The notes under the pieces were generated by a model. It was not told the origin of the DNA, did no database searches, and saw only the letters and a program-made list of their open reading frames with translations. Shown here in pieces: positions 47,931 through 60,160 of a DNA stretch of 64,000 nt. A program made the position numbers and the translations under genes. The DNA comes from Sciurus carolinensis (taxonomy: Eukaryota; Chordata; Mammalia; Rodentia; Sciuridae). Numbering within the stretch: position 1 is the first letter of the stretch; each line of letters starts with the position of its first letter. The DNA is taken from assembly GCF_902686445.1 (NCBI RefSeq), contig NC_062223.1, forward strand, positions 38,906,998 to 38,970,997, in the 5' to 3' direction.

Positions 47931-50900
47931 CAAGTCTGCTGAACTGATGTTAAATGAAGAATGAAAGCAGTGGCATTTGTATTCATTATGTTAACACTGA
48001 ATAGTGTAGTATGCAAGGCAAGTGGGACATTTTTGTATTTTCTGCTGAAACCCGTTTTACTAAAAGGGGACTTCCAGCTAGTCACTGAAGTTATTCATTT
48101 GGAAATATATGACAAAAGATTAAGCTCTAACAAATGAAAAACTACATTTTCCAAGTATTTCATGGCTCATCTGTTGACAACTTATTTGCTAACGCTTAAT
48201 AATTCAATCTAATATATTCATGAGATCCATACTTTTCCAAAGAGAAATGGTGATTAGTATTCAGAAACATCATTGCAATGAATAATATCCTGTAGAAGCC
48301 AATTATGTAATAAGTCAAAGAATGTTGGCCATTTATATTAGGGCATAGATTTCATGTCTTTTAAGCTATCTTACATAATTATCATTTTCCTCAGCTGAGC
48401 ATTTGATAAGAACCGAGGAGTGGATAATTGGAGATTAAGTTTTTGTCAAGGATCTGAAGAACTGATTTTCTATACTACTGATTAAAGGTGAAATATTCTA
48501 TTTATAAAAAGAGTGATGTGGTTAGTAGCCTCTTGCTTAACCTAAAAATTATATCTACTGACATACTAACAAAATTTGTAGATATAAATTTATAAATCTA
48601 CCTGTATTCTGTTATACTTTAAAGATGGAAGAAATGAATAAAAATAATTGTCTGTAAACAGGTAGCCACCTGCATCTATACTTCTATAGATGACTATAAT
48701 TAGCAGAGATATTTTTAATTACCTATTTACATGCTTACTCTGAACAAGATTTAGAAGAAATGGGATTTCTATTTTTGTGCTATTTCTTCTGGTACCTTGC
48801 TTCTTGTAGATATTTGGTACATATTTGTTGAACAGCTGATCAGAAAACTTCACTCAAACTATCCAAATGAATCTTTGAAGATGAGTTTTTAATTTTCATA
48901 TTTATCAGTTCATTCCTTCTCTGGGTATGTGCTGAGACCATAAAACAAACGATGCATTACCACAAGGCATTCATATTGCTTTGTAGTCTACCCACGTTGA
49001 CTTCTCAGTCTGACTTTCCAGCTGTGATTTTGCATACAGCTTTACGATGGAAATACATTGGTTAAATACAGACTTTAAGCCACACAAGCTGTATGATGTC
49101 AGGTCATATGACAGATTTAGAAAGCATTAATTATTCTTTTCTAATTGTCGAAGATTAATATCTAGGTAGCTGAGTTCAGACACAGCGTGCTGACGGAGAG
49201 GCAGCCTCCTGAAATAAGACAGTGTGGCTCTCAGTGGGGACTGCCTGACACGTCTCACAACAACCACATCATCAGCCATAATCACATCACCCAGATCATT
49301 TTAATGATGCCAAACTTTAAGTCAGGGAGAAGGAGCAGCACACAGCATGCCTCTGGAAATTGCTGTCTTTTTAATCAAAAGAAATTATAACTCCATAGAG
49401 ACTTTTATCTCTGGAATTAAATGCACTGCTGAAGTTTTATGTCTCTGTAGTACTGCAAAGAAATATTCTTTCCATCTTATTGGCACAATGGCACAAGCTA
49501 AGTCAGATTCCCAAGTTAGCTTTCATTAACACCCAGAATATGATTGACCTCAAATATGTGTGTCCTCTTTAAGTCATATCCCTTAAACCTAAATAGTCCT
49601 ACTCCTCATGGAAGGCTAGAATAACATAATTAGACATCTGCTTATCCCCTCAGTCAAATTTTCTGTTAATTCTTCCCTTAATTGTGCTTCTGAAAGTACA
49701 CTGGCCTCTTTTATTTACATGCTATGTACAATTTTTCCTGAGTATGTTGGTGCTTGTTATACCTTCTTCCTGGACAGCTTCCACATCCCTGCGTGGCTGA
49801 CATATTCTTGCCATTCACTTCTCAGTTAAATATCATCCCGTCTCTGATTTATGCACCTAACATCCAAATTCTCCCCCCCCCTCTTTCACTGTTTTCAGAT
49901 ATATCATCTTGATCAGTTATCCACATGAGTATAATGGACCATCCTAAAATTCAGATTATGAAAAGAAATTCTTCATTATTGCCTATAAGTCCATGGGCCT
50001 TAAAGCATCTGTACTGGTCTGAGCTAGGCAAGTTTAGCTGATCTTGATTAGGTTCTTTCCAGAGTCAGCCAATGAGTTGGCTGGAGAGTTGGCTAGTTTA
50101 GCCTTGGAGGGCTTAACTCACATATCTGGTAGTTAGCTGGCTGTTGCATGGAATGATGCTGGTGTCTCAGCCATATGTTTCTCATTATCCAGCAAGTTAG
50201 CTGAGGCTAGTTCCAAAAGAGCTACTGGAAACCAATGAAAGCTTTCAACATGCAGTCACAGAACTGGCACATTGTCATTTCTGCCACATTCTTGGAACAA
50301 AACAAATCCCAAAGCCGATCCAAAATCAAAAGGTCAGAAAATAAGCCATACCTAAGGATGCAAGGAACTGTGAAGGCATATTGCAAAGAACTTTGATGCA
50401 GGAGGAGCTGGAGATTTGGACAATTTTTGCAAAATATCCTCCACATCACTTTATCTTATTTTCCTCTCATCTCTTCCACTCCCTGGAGTTATAGCTTTTG
50501 TTTTTGTAATTTGTTAGCTTTCTATTTTCTTTCACTTGAATTTAATCTCCTTGAAGAGAGGGGTTCCGTCTAAGTTTTCATGACCTCTGTATTCATAGAG
50601 TCTAAATTTTTTTTTACCAGATACTTATTAAAATCTGTAATGACAAGACAGATGAATGAACTCACTGTCACCATATATTTCTAATTCTATTTCAATATCT
50701 TCTCAACATCTATTTATTATCTTTTGGTCAATTGATTAAAGGTACTCACCGCTGCCTCAAGAAAAAAAAAAAAAAAAAAAGAAAAAAAGGAATTCCCTGC
50801 ACACTAGAGTTTTCTCACAACTGATAAAATATACTATAAAAGGAAATGCAAATCTGTGTAAGTTTGTCATTACTTTCTGAAGTGTACTGTTTGGTCATAT

Positions 50901-50953
50901 TCCCAGATTTTCATTAAGTCCCTTAGTAAAATTTCTTTTCATTTCTTGCACAG
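47931..50953. other. Intergenic; possible conserved noncoding block
   Basis: No recognised repeat over about 3 kb apart from A runs (50761-50780). 49130-49530 has balanced composition and no repeat wording, and includes ATCACATCACCCAGATCATT and AATGATGCCAAACTTTAAG. That makes it a candidate conserved noncoding element, with no direct evidence of function. Confidence 0.35.
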
Positions 50954-51109
50954 CTGCCATTGCACAGAAATCTGGAAAAGTCAGAAGAAATCTACCAGTG
51001 AATAAAGAAGTCCTTAGACCATGAAAAGCCGTTTAAGATCTAGACTTGGGAACCAGAAAAGAACTGAAGCTTTTAAACCTTTTCTTTGCCAAGGAGGTAG
51101 CAGTTCAGG
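50954..51109 (+). other. Speculative exon with ATG and strong donor
   Basis: A pyrimidine-rich acceptor (TTTCTTTTCATTTCTTGCACAG) ends at 50953 and a GTAAGT donor begins at 51110, enclosing 156 bp. All three frames carry stops before 51021, but from the ATG at 51021 (A at -3) a frame stays open to the donor and would give 29 complete codons plus two bases. I recognise no protein. It could be a 5' exon, a noncoding RNA exon, or chance. Confidence 0.18.
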
Positions 51110-51179
51110 GTAAGTCAGCAATACAAACACCTTAGATATTTTATTTCTTGTTCTAAATCACTGTGAGAGGAAAAAAAGA

Positions 51180-51405
51180 GAGAGAGAGTGGGCAGGACCT
51201 GTTTTATTTGAGAGCCAACTGTGTGCAGTGTTTTTCTGGGTGCTTTACAGACTCCATTTTCTCCTTGCAACAAAATATATTGTTATGCCAATTCTGAAGA
51301 TTGGCACTAAGAGAAGTTAAGTGACTTGCCAAGGACTATTTAGCTTGAAAACATAACGGGAACTGAGTCCCAAGGCCTTTTCTTCCACTATGTTCCAGGA
51401 ACTAG
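51180..51405 (-). mobile_element. MIR SINE, antisense
   Basis: Clear antisense order: GAGAGCCAACTGTGTGCAGT, GGTGCTTTACAGACTCCATT, AGAAGTTAAGTGACTTGCCA, AAGGACTATTTAGCTTG, then GGAACTGAGTCCCAAGGCC. Confidence 0.8.
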
Positions 51406-51924
51406 AAAACTAAAAATAACAATAGTAAACTATACAAAATGTGAACATATTTCTTGTTATATTTCAGTGGGATTTACTGAAATGTTAGACAGATAAATAG
51501 CTTGTACCAAGGTACACAAATGAAACATGTTGGAAGACAAAAGTTATCTAGATCAATAAGTTTGGGATGATGCATAGAATTAGTAATGGAATTGACTCAG
51601 ATATCCAGTACTCTTCACAGAAGGTCTTTGTAATATAAAACCTCACTTTTTAAGGTAAGGTGACAAAAAAAATACTGTTTGTTATGGTAATGATTAAAGT
51701 GGAACAAACAAATAATGAGAGAATCACTGAGGACTTCAGTATCACCTGCTAAAGAAATCCCACCAAGATAATATAATACGATATTGTTAAAAATGTGAAG
51801 TAATGAAATAGAAAGGCAATAATTAAAGCAATGGTGACAACCTATGGTAGAGTAGTTGCCACATGCTCCAAAAAAGTACTTCTTGCAATTAAATTCATAC
51901 AAAAATTACCTGTGAATTCTGTTA
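51406..51924. other. Intergenic, unassigned
   Basis: Nothing recognised. Confidence 0.4.
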
Positions 51925-52045
51925 AAATACATTCACATTCAGTACACTTGGGTTAGACTCCAATACACTACATTTCTAGAATGTTGATGTGAAGCCAGTG
52001 GTCCAAGAACCACACTTTGAGCACCAATAATCTACTTGTCAGTAA
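51925..52045 (+). mobile_element. MER5A-type relic, 3' part
   Basis: GTTAAAATACATTCACATTC, ACTACATTTCTAGAATG and AAGAACCACACTTTGAGCAC match the second half of MER5A in sense. Confidence 0.65.
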
Positions 52046-55000
52046 AAGCATATTGATATAATTACAGGTACTTAATAAAACTGTCAATCTGACCACATAC
52101 GGACTCATACAAACACAGACTTATGCACATACTCACACTCACACACATTCATTCTCATATACATGTATTTACACACCATTCAGTCAAAATAGATGATAAA
52201 GATATGCAACTGGATCAGAAGAATCAAATTTCTGTTGATTTTGGGATAGTATCCAGCGAATTGAAATCGGTCACTTAAACCAGAGTGAGAACTGAGGTTT
52301 TTGAAAATGTGCAAATTAATTGCATTAATTTTTATCATTGGATGATGGCATATACATGATTATAATGAAGTTAAATTATATATCAATGAAAGTACTTAGT
52401 ATAATGCCTGCAATACAGATCTATGTAAGTTATCATTATTGCAATTCAACATATTCTCCTATATCCACCTTCCATATTAAAAAATAAACTTTAAAAGGAT
52501 GAACAATAATAATAAAAGAGACAGCAGTAAAACATAAAGTAGTAACTGATAAAATTCATACACTGGGTAAAAAAGATGTGGGAGTGTCGTTAAATGCCAA
52601 ATGATTTCTTGTGTTTGGGTTATTAGTGATATGGAAGTTTTTCAAAATAGAGACCTAAAGAGAGAAAGATTTTGAGATGCAGTGAGGAAGAGTTCATTAA
52701 CACACAAAGAAACGTGAATGATTCATTTAAGAAGGGTGGAAAAAATTTCTGTGCTCATGTAACAAGGATCACTTGATTATACAGCAAAGGCCAGTCCTTG
52801 GGTTCATTTTGGTAGCCCAGAGTCCTGGATAAAAATAACATTTATTGACTATTTGAACATTGATAATTTATAAAATCAGTTGTCATAACCATAAAGTGGG
52901 AATAATAAAATTATAAAACTATTCTGTTTTCCATACATTATATATATAACATATATTACATTATGTAATTGCATATTACATTAATCTATAAATTACACAT
53001 TATATATGCATATACATATAATTTAATATGTAATTATAATATATTATGATTGTAATTAAAATTTCTCATTTAAACCAGAATGAGAACTGAGATTCCTAGG
53101 AAATGTGCAAATTGTGTTAAATTATTGTAATTATATTATTACACAAATATTATAATCAATATCTAGCAAAGAATAGCATTCAGTACACCTTAATCAATTC
53201 TCCCTGCTCTGCTGGTCCCTGAGAAAGGGGGAAATAGAACTTGTTAAGAATGCTCCCTGTCAATTCACGACAACCTTGGGCAACTAGTTCATATCATAAA
53301 TATCTGACCATCTCTGGGTCAGAGGAATTATTAACATTTTGTGACTCGACTAGATGCTTCTCTGTCTTAGCCAGATTGCATACACTCAAAAAGAGTACAC
53401 GTGATCTAACCAGTTGGAAAACTATTTCCCCCTGTAGTAAAGTACATTGTCTGCCTTGTTTGCTGGATGTCTTGCTTAATGACAGCTTTCAGTGATAATT
53501 TTTACTCTCTTAAGTGTCAGAAAAATCACAAAAGAAATAATAAAAAAAAGCCTGCAGAAAATCTAAAAAGTTAAAGAAGGAAATTTGCTCAAAGAGAACT
53601 GTTCCAAATTGAAAGATCAAAAAGGGTAATTATAAGGATAGAGAATATACTGGGGCATAAACTCTGTAAATTTAGCACTACTTTCTCTGAGGTTTTCAGA
53701 AATGCAAATTACCATCCTGGGTTTATTGCCTGATGAAGGATGATAACTAGTGCATTTTTTCTTGATTGAAGGTTTAAAACTTCTCTTATGTGGAGATTTT
53801 GAAAAGAATATGTTTTGGACCAAAAAATAAAAATTAAAGAATCATGAAATTTCAAAGACCTTTAAGCAAAATTGTAAATATAAGATTTATAAGTACTTTA
53901 TCTTTCCAAATTGCTTATTAAATGATCCTTTGTTTTTTCCCACGTGATCATCAGTAAAGCCTCTAAAATGCTAAATAAATATATTAGAACAAATACATCC
54001 TAATGCTTATTTTACAGACAGCAGGAAATAAGGAGTAAACAATCCATCCTGATATTTGAGATAATAAAATGTGGGAAAAACGTTAAAATTAGTGATGTAG
54101 AGTAAATGCAAATCACTAGATTCCCTATTTGGTGCTTAGCATATTCTGTATGCCTTGATAAAACTGAATTACAATCCATAAACTGTCAAGAAAAATCAGA
54201 AGCCTATGGTTGCAACTTTCATTGAAGGGGAAAAACAGATGAATGCAGTCTTAGTTACTAGCATCAGCATCAATGAACGAGATCCTGTCTTGACTTTAGA
54301 AGCATCTCAAGAGCTCGGTTAAGAAAGAGTAACTTGAGTTACAGAAACACTTCTGAAGGAGAAATACAACACACACGCACTTGAAGGGAAGGCCTACTGT
54401 ATTTCCATGGATTTCATGGAAACTCAATAAGCATCATTGTTTGAGAGCTAAGGATCACTTTCAAGGGTACAGTTGGGCCATGAGTACTTGGGGATTGGTA
54501 AAAATTTTAGCAGACTGTGCACAGTTTTGAACTGAGATCTTGGAGGCCTGCATGACTTTACTTGGCTTCATTTTTCTTTCATAGGGTAGGTAGGAATGGA
54601 AACTGCTCTGAGAAATGCAAGGAGTGAAGACCTGAGGATAGTTGCTGTAGATAGTATGTAGGAATATTCCTTAAAATTGAGATGTATGCAAAAAGAGTAT
54701 TGGAGATTCATTATGTGCCTTGTGCAGAAATTGAGTTTATATTCCAAGTGTGGCTTAGCAGTTGCTGTGGGCCTTCTTCTTGTATTTGTGATGACAATAT
54801 GCATATGGTTTGCATATTAAAGATATGGACTTTTTTTTTATCTAGAGAAACTAATAAATATGTTGGCAGGTTCAGATATCCGTCCTCATATAGCACTATT
54901 AATTTTGGTTGCTATGCATGAGAAAGTATACATGACCAAAACCACATATTTGAAGACACTTATATATGAGTAACTAGAAAAATATAGAAATATACACTAT

Positions 55001-55149
55001 GCTATCTGGTGAAAATAACATATATTGACAAAAAGAGGACAATTAATTTTTCCTCACAAGAGATCTGATAACCAGAAAATTATCGCTGAATTACAGAAAA
55101 TGTTTACACTGAAACTTAGAAATTCCAGGGAATTCTGGAATCCTATTAT
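52046..55149. other. Intergenic with a local duplicated motif
   Basis: No gene. About 60 bp at 52270-52330 recurs at 53064-53125 (TTAAACCAGARTGAGAACTG, AATGTGCAAATT). 52930-53060 is strongly AT-rich with TATATAT/ATTATAT words. 53160-53520 is unique-looking and could be conserved noncoding. Confidence 0.45.
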
Positions 55150-57214
55150 TAAGTCTTCTGCAGAGCAGTTTTAGATTCACAGCAATATTAACAGGAAGGT
55201 ACAAAGATTTTCCATGTACTACCTACACTCACACATGAAGCCTTCATTACCTGAGACATTCTTCAACACTGTTTACCTCAAGAGGTATTCTTGACATTCT
55301 ACTTGGTATGGAACTGGGCAAACGTATAATGATGTGTTTTCATTATCACAAAACAGTAAGGGTATTTTCACTACCCCCAGAACCCTCTGTGCTTAGCCTC
55401 ACCGGACCTCCAACCCCTGGCTGATCTTTCACTCTCTGTGGAATTTTTCCTTTTGTATAATGTTATGTAGTTGGATTTACATGAATTCAACCTTTGCAGA
55501 TGGAATTCTTTCACTTAGTAATGTCTATTTAATGTTCCTCCATGTTTTCACATGACTCGAATGCTCATTTGTTTTCAGTGCTTTTTACCCATTCATCCGT
55601 TGACGAATGTCTTGGTTGATTATAAGTTTTGTGAAATATAAATGAAGCTTCTATAAACAACTATGTACAGGTTTTGTGTGGAAATAAAATTCCAACTTCA
55701 TTGACTAAATTCAAGAAAGTACTATTGTTGGATGATAGAGTAAGACAATGTTAATTTTCATTAGAAATTATTTAACTCTCTCCCCAAATCTATGGATTAT
55801 TTTGTAGTCTCGTAAATGATGAATAAACGTTGCAGTTGGTATACATCCTCACCAGTATCTATGCAGTGGTGTTACTGTTTTAGAGATTTGCCATTATAAT
55901 AGGAGTGCAGTGGTATTTTATTGTTATTTTAATTTGCCTATGGAGCATCTTTTCATATTATGCTTATTTCTCGCCTACAACTATTCTTTGGTGTGTTGCA
56001 AGTTTAGGTCTTTGACCCACTTTTTACTCTTCTTGCATCTATTCTTATTATTAAGATTAAAATTTTTTTTTATACTTTTGGATGATATTCCACTAATAGA
56101 TAAATATTTTGCAAACATTTTTCCCCATTACATGACTCATCTTCTCTTTACATTGTTTTTCACAGGTCAGAAGTTATTTTGATGAATTCTCACTTTCCAA
56201 TTAATTCTTGCATGGATCTTGCTTTGGGTGCAAAAATTTATCACCATACTCAAGGTCACATAGATTTTCTTTCATCTTACCTTGTAGGATGTTTATGTTT
56301 TCGTGCTTTATGTTTTGATATGTGACCCAGTTTGAGTTCTATTTTTATGAAGAGCGTAAGGTCTGTGTCTGGATTCTTTTGTTTTTCCTTTTGCATGTGG
56401 ATATTCAGTTGTTCCAGCACCATCTGTTGAAGTCTATTTTGCTTCATTGCATTGTCCTTGTTGCTTTGTCAAAGATCAGTTAACCATGGGTATGTACGTC
56501 TATTTCTGGGCTTCCTATTATGATCCTTTGGTCTGTTTGTTCTTTCACAGACACCATGTTGTCTTGTTTATTATACAATGAGTCCTATGATCAGGGAGTT
56601 TCAGTCCTTTATTTTGTTCTTCTTCAATATTGAGTTGTCTTTGTCATATCTATTGTTTCTCCACTTTAGAATTACTTTGTCAATATCCACAAGTTTGATT
56701 GGGATTGCATTGAATTTATAGATCCATCTGGGAAGGCTCAATACTTTGACACTTTTCATGTTCATGCCTAGGAATGAACACAGAATATCTCTTCACTTAC
56801 TTGTTTCTTTCTTTCATTCATCAGGTTTTGTAGTTCTTCTCATACTTTTGTATATTTTGTAACATGTATAAACATTGATTATACATCTTAGATATGCTTA
56901 TTATATAGTGTATATATATATATAAAACAAAATCTCAGAGCTATACATGAATATCAAAATATCTTTCAACTCAGTGGTCCTAATATAATTAGTCTTTTTA
57001 ATTTCCAATGTCACTTATTTATTGCTGGTATATGGAAAACTGACTTCTGTATGGCATTTGTATTAACCTTCTATATTGAGATCCACTACTACTCTGCAGC
57101 CATCGCTTATTAGTTCCTCAAGTTTTTGTTGGATCTTCTTTATTTTCTACACAAAGTACTTAAAAGGTACTTTTTTCTTTTCTTTGAAATCAGTGTGTTT
57201 TTCTTTTCTTTCTT

Positions 57215-57250
57215 TTCTCCTCCTCCTCCTCCTCTTCTTCTTTTTCTTTT
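57215..57250. repeat. CT-rich (TCC/TTC)n tract
   Basis: CTCCTCCTCCTCCTCCTC followed by TTCTTCTTTTTC, inside the ancient L1. Confidence 0.85.
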
Positions 57251-57540
57251 GTCTTATTGCATTTGTTAGAACTTCCAGTGCAACACTGAAAAGGAGTGGA
57301 GCGATGAAAGGACATAGCTGCTCATAAAGACTTGAGTTTTTCAGCACTAAGTGTGAATCAGTTGTGGGATTTTGTAGACATTCTTTATTAATTTGAGAAA
57401 GTTCCTCTCTATTCCTAGCTTAGGGAGAAGTTTTTATCATAAAAGGGTGCTTAATTTGTGAAATTCTTTTTCTGCATCTATTGAAAAACACATTTTCTTT
57501 TTCTTTTCAAGCTTTATGATATGGTAGATTACATTAATTG

Positions 57541-57757
57541 ACTTATTGGTGGAGAAGGAGTACTGCGAATTGAACCCAAGGTGCTTCCTCACTAAGCCAT
57601 GTTCCCAGCCCTTTTTTAAAATTTTTTTTAATTTTTTTTTTATTTTGAGACATGGTTTTGCTAAGTTGCTTAGGGCCTTGCTAAATTGCTGAAGCTGGCC
57701 TCAGGCTCTTGAGTTGCTGGTTTTACAGGCATGTGCCACTGTGCTTGGCTCTTCTAT
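57541..57757 (-). mobile_element. Composite B1/ID SINE, antisense
   Basis: ACTGCGAATTGAACCCAAGG, TCACTAAGCCATGTTCCCAG (ID-like part), a T/A-rich linker, then ATTTTGAGACATGGTTTTGC, GCTTAGGGCCTTGCTAAATT and ACAGGCATGTGCCACTGTGC (7SL/B1-like part). Same composite layout as 29082-29300. Confidence 0.82.
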
Positions 57758-58507
57758 TCTAATATATGCATTCAGTGCCATGAAGTTCTTTATAAAATTG
57801 CTTTCACTGCATCAGACAAATTGTGATAAGTAGTGTTTTCATTTATCCCCAAATATTTTTAATTTCTCTTGATATTTTTCTCTTTGTCTTGGGTGTTACT
57901 AAAAAGAGGGTCATTTAAATTCCACTTTGGGGAATTTTCCCTCCATCTTTATGCTACTGATTTCTAACTTAATTTCATTATGCTCAGAGAGCAGATATGT
58001 TTTCTTTCCTGCACATTTGTAAGTTGTGTTTTATGCCAGAATGAGCTCAACCTTGGTGGATATGCTACATAAATTTGGGAAGAATGTTCATTCTACTGTT
58101 GTTAGATAAGTTGTCTATAGATATCAATAATACCCATTTGATTGGTGTTGTTTTTGAGTCTGAATACATACTTATTGATTTTCTGCCTGATAAATCTGTC
58201 TCTTTCTGATATGGGAAATTGATGTCTCCAATGATTATAGTGAATTTGTCTTATTCTTGAAGTTAGATCAGTTGTTTCATTACAAGGTATCTTGATCTGC
58301 TATCACACACACACACACACAAACACACACAATTATGCCTTCTTAGAGTACTGACCTTCTTTTGAAATATAATTCTCTTTTGATCCCTGAAAAACTTTTG
58401 TTACTTTGAAGACTTCTTTATTCTAAATTGATGTAGTTATTTCTGCCTTATATTGATTAGTAGTAGCATAGTGTATTTTTCCCCATCCATTTACTTTAAT
58501 CTATATG

Positions 58508-59025
58508 TGTGTGTTAGTAAGATTTTCATTGCTGTGATGGAAATACCTGACAAAAACAACTTAAAACGTGTAAAGTTTATTTTTGCTCACGGTTTCAAAG
58601 ATGTCAGTCTATGGTCAGTTGACTTCATTGCTCTGGATCTAAGGTGAGTCAGAACATCAGAGCAGAAGGGCATAGGAAAGGGTTTAGGAAAGCTGCTCAG
58701 CATTTGGCAACAAGGAGAGAAGAGAGAGGAAGCATGAAGAGCCAGGGAGAAGATGCAGTCCCCAAGGTCATGTGTCTAGTGACCTACTTTCTGCAGCCAC
58801 ACCCCAGCTGCCTATAGTTACCATCCACTAGCCACTCGGATATGATTGGATTAATATATGTATATGCTTGATTAGATTAATCTAACATATAGATTAATCC
58901 ACTGATAAGCTCAGAGCTCTAATCATTACCTACAATCCACACCTCTGAACCTTGATATTTTTGGAGTCATCTTTTCATAACATGAGCTTTTCAGGGAATA
59001 TTCTAGATTTAAACCATAATATGCC
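58508..59025 (-). mobile_element. MT/ORR1-type MaLR LTR
   Basis: Antisense LTR: TTCATTGCTGTGATGGAAAT, AAAGTTTATTTTTGCTCACG, GGTCAGTTGACTTCATTGCT, GGAGAGAAGAGAGAGGAAGC (unexpanded CT run), CACCCCAGCTGCCTATAGTT and TTTAAACCATAATA at the end. Here, unlike the other copies, internal MaLR sequence follows, so this is the 3' LTR of an antisense element. Confidence 0.8.
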
Positions 59026-59950
59026 ACCCCTATCCCCCCAAAGCTTATGCCCATATCACAATGAAAATGCATTCAGTCCATCACCAATAGTCCTTATAGT
59101 CTTAACAGTTCTAGCACTGCTCAAAAGTATTAGTCCAAAATATCCTCCAAGACACAAGGAAAACTGTTGGCTATGAGCCTGTATGAAAATTAAAAGCAAG
59201 TTACATACATCCAATAAATAGTGGCACAGTATAATTGTAATATAAAGCTGCTACCCTGCCCCTTCCGCTGTAGTCATTTCCCTGCCTCCCAACTACTTGT
59301 CAGTCTGTGAACATCCTAGCTAGCTATTGGTTCATCAGTTATCTTGCAAGTATCCTTCTCTGTTATTGGTCCCCTGTTAACCTGGTGGAATTCAACTGCT
59401 TAAGGATAGCTTCCCCACCATTTTTCTCATGCTTTCTCTCTCCTACTCACTTTCTTTCTCTCTCCTCCTTGCTTTTCACACTCTCTCTTGCGCACACCCT
59501 TTCTCTTTTCCTCTCATTTTCTCTCTTACCCTGCAGGGAGACACTCTGTGTGCTTAATAAACTCCATCATGTGATTTCTCGTGTCCAGCATGGTTTTCTG
59601 GGTTCTTACACACAGAGTAGACATTTCCATCCAAAAGGGAGAAATAGGGGCATATAAAGAAGGGATAGAACCAGAACAAGACAAAAGCCAGGTAAATATT
59701 AAGACCCGTAGTTTCACACCCAGGGTCTTCATTATGTGGTGGTGAGATGTTGGCCCCAAAGGGCTTGAACAACTGCTCCCCCTTCACCCCACCATTCTTT
59801 GTTGCAGGCCATGTGGCCTCTCTTAGGTTGGCTCTGTTCACAAACTTCAACTTTTCTCAGCAGACATTCCATGTTTCTGAGACCACCATTGTAGCTTGGC
59901 TTTGTTAGGAAGAGCGTGAAGCAGGCAACACTATTTTGAAACATTTCCTC
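59026..59950 (-). mobile_element. MaLR internal region, split by an LTR
   Basis: Directly after the LTR, ACCAATAGTCCTTATAGTCT, TTAACAGTTCTAGCACTGC, CAAAATATCCTCCAAGACAC and GAGCCTGTATGAAAATTAAA match the antisense order of MaLR internal sequence. It is broken at 59230-59610 by another LTR and resumes with CCATCCAAAAGGGAGAAATA. No gag- or pol-like open frame remains. The right end is cut by the L1 tail at about 59951. Confidence 0.65.
59230..59610 (+). mobile_element. Solo-type ERV LTR with 5-bp target duplication
   Basis: A 381-bp LTR-like unit. It has a CT-rich middle, an AATAAA poly(A) signal near 59557 (GTGCTTAATAAACTCC), then an R/U5-like GATTTCTCGTGTCCAGCATG and a terminal TTACA. CACAG is present on both sides (59225-59229 and 59611-59615), and joining the flanks restores MaLR internal sequence. 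The left end reads TATAA where TGTAA would pair with TTACA, suggesting one base change in the terminal dinucleotide. The family is not assigned. Confidence 0.6.
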
Positions 59951-60118
59951 CATTTTATTTTATTTATTTTTTATTTTTTTTATTTTTTTTGTTTATTTAT
60001 TTATTTTTAACGTTTACATAGGGTAATGATGTTTATTTATTTTTTCCCTTCCCCCCCACCCCTCCCACTCCTCTTTTCCCTCTATACAGTCCTTCTTTCC
60101 TTCATTCTTGCCGCTCTC

Positions 60119-60160
60119 CTTAGCCTAACTCTAAACCTAACCCTAAACCTAATGCTAACC
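60119..60160 (-). repeat. Telomere-like hexamers in L1 3' UTR
   Basis: On the minus strand: GGGGTTAGCATTAGGTTTAG, GGTTAGGTTTAGAGTTAGG. Units of TTAG plus two bases in phase, a variant of the run at 2035-2078. The first unit overlaps the extended ORF2 stop. Confidence 0.75.

Larger units (their letters stand above)
55150..58505 (-). mobile_element. Ancient L1, antisense, most of ORF2
   Basis: The minus-strand reading runs from the ORF2 endonuclease region (58490, TCCATTTACTTTAA) to the 3' UTR near 55150 (GTTTTAGATTCACAGCAATA). Typical antisense L1M text includes TTGTTCCAGCACCATCTGTTG-like wording at 56410 and GGGATTGCATTGAATTTATA at 56701. A composite SINE at 57541 replaces several hundred bp of ORF2. 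(CA)n lies at 58303-58330. Confidence 0.85.

Noticed and set aside
59307..59657. 116-codon open frame (+)
   Set aside because: Runs through the CT-rich part of the nested LTR and past its end; no protein family resemblance.
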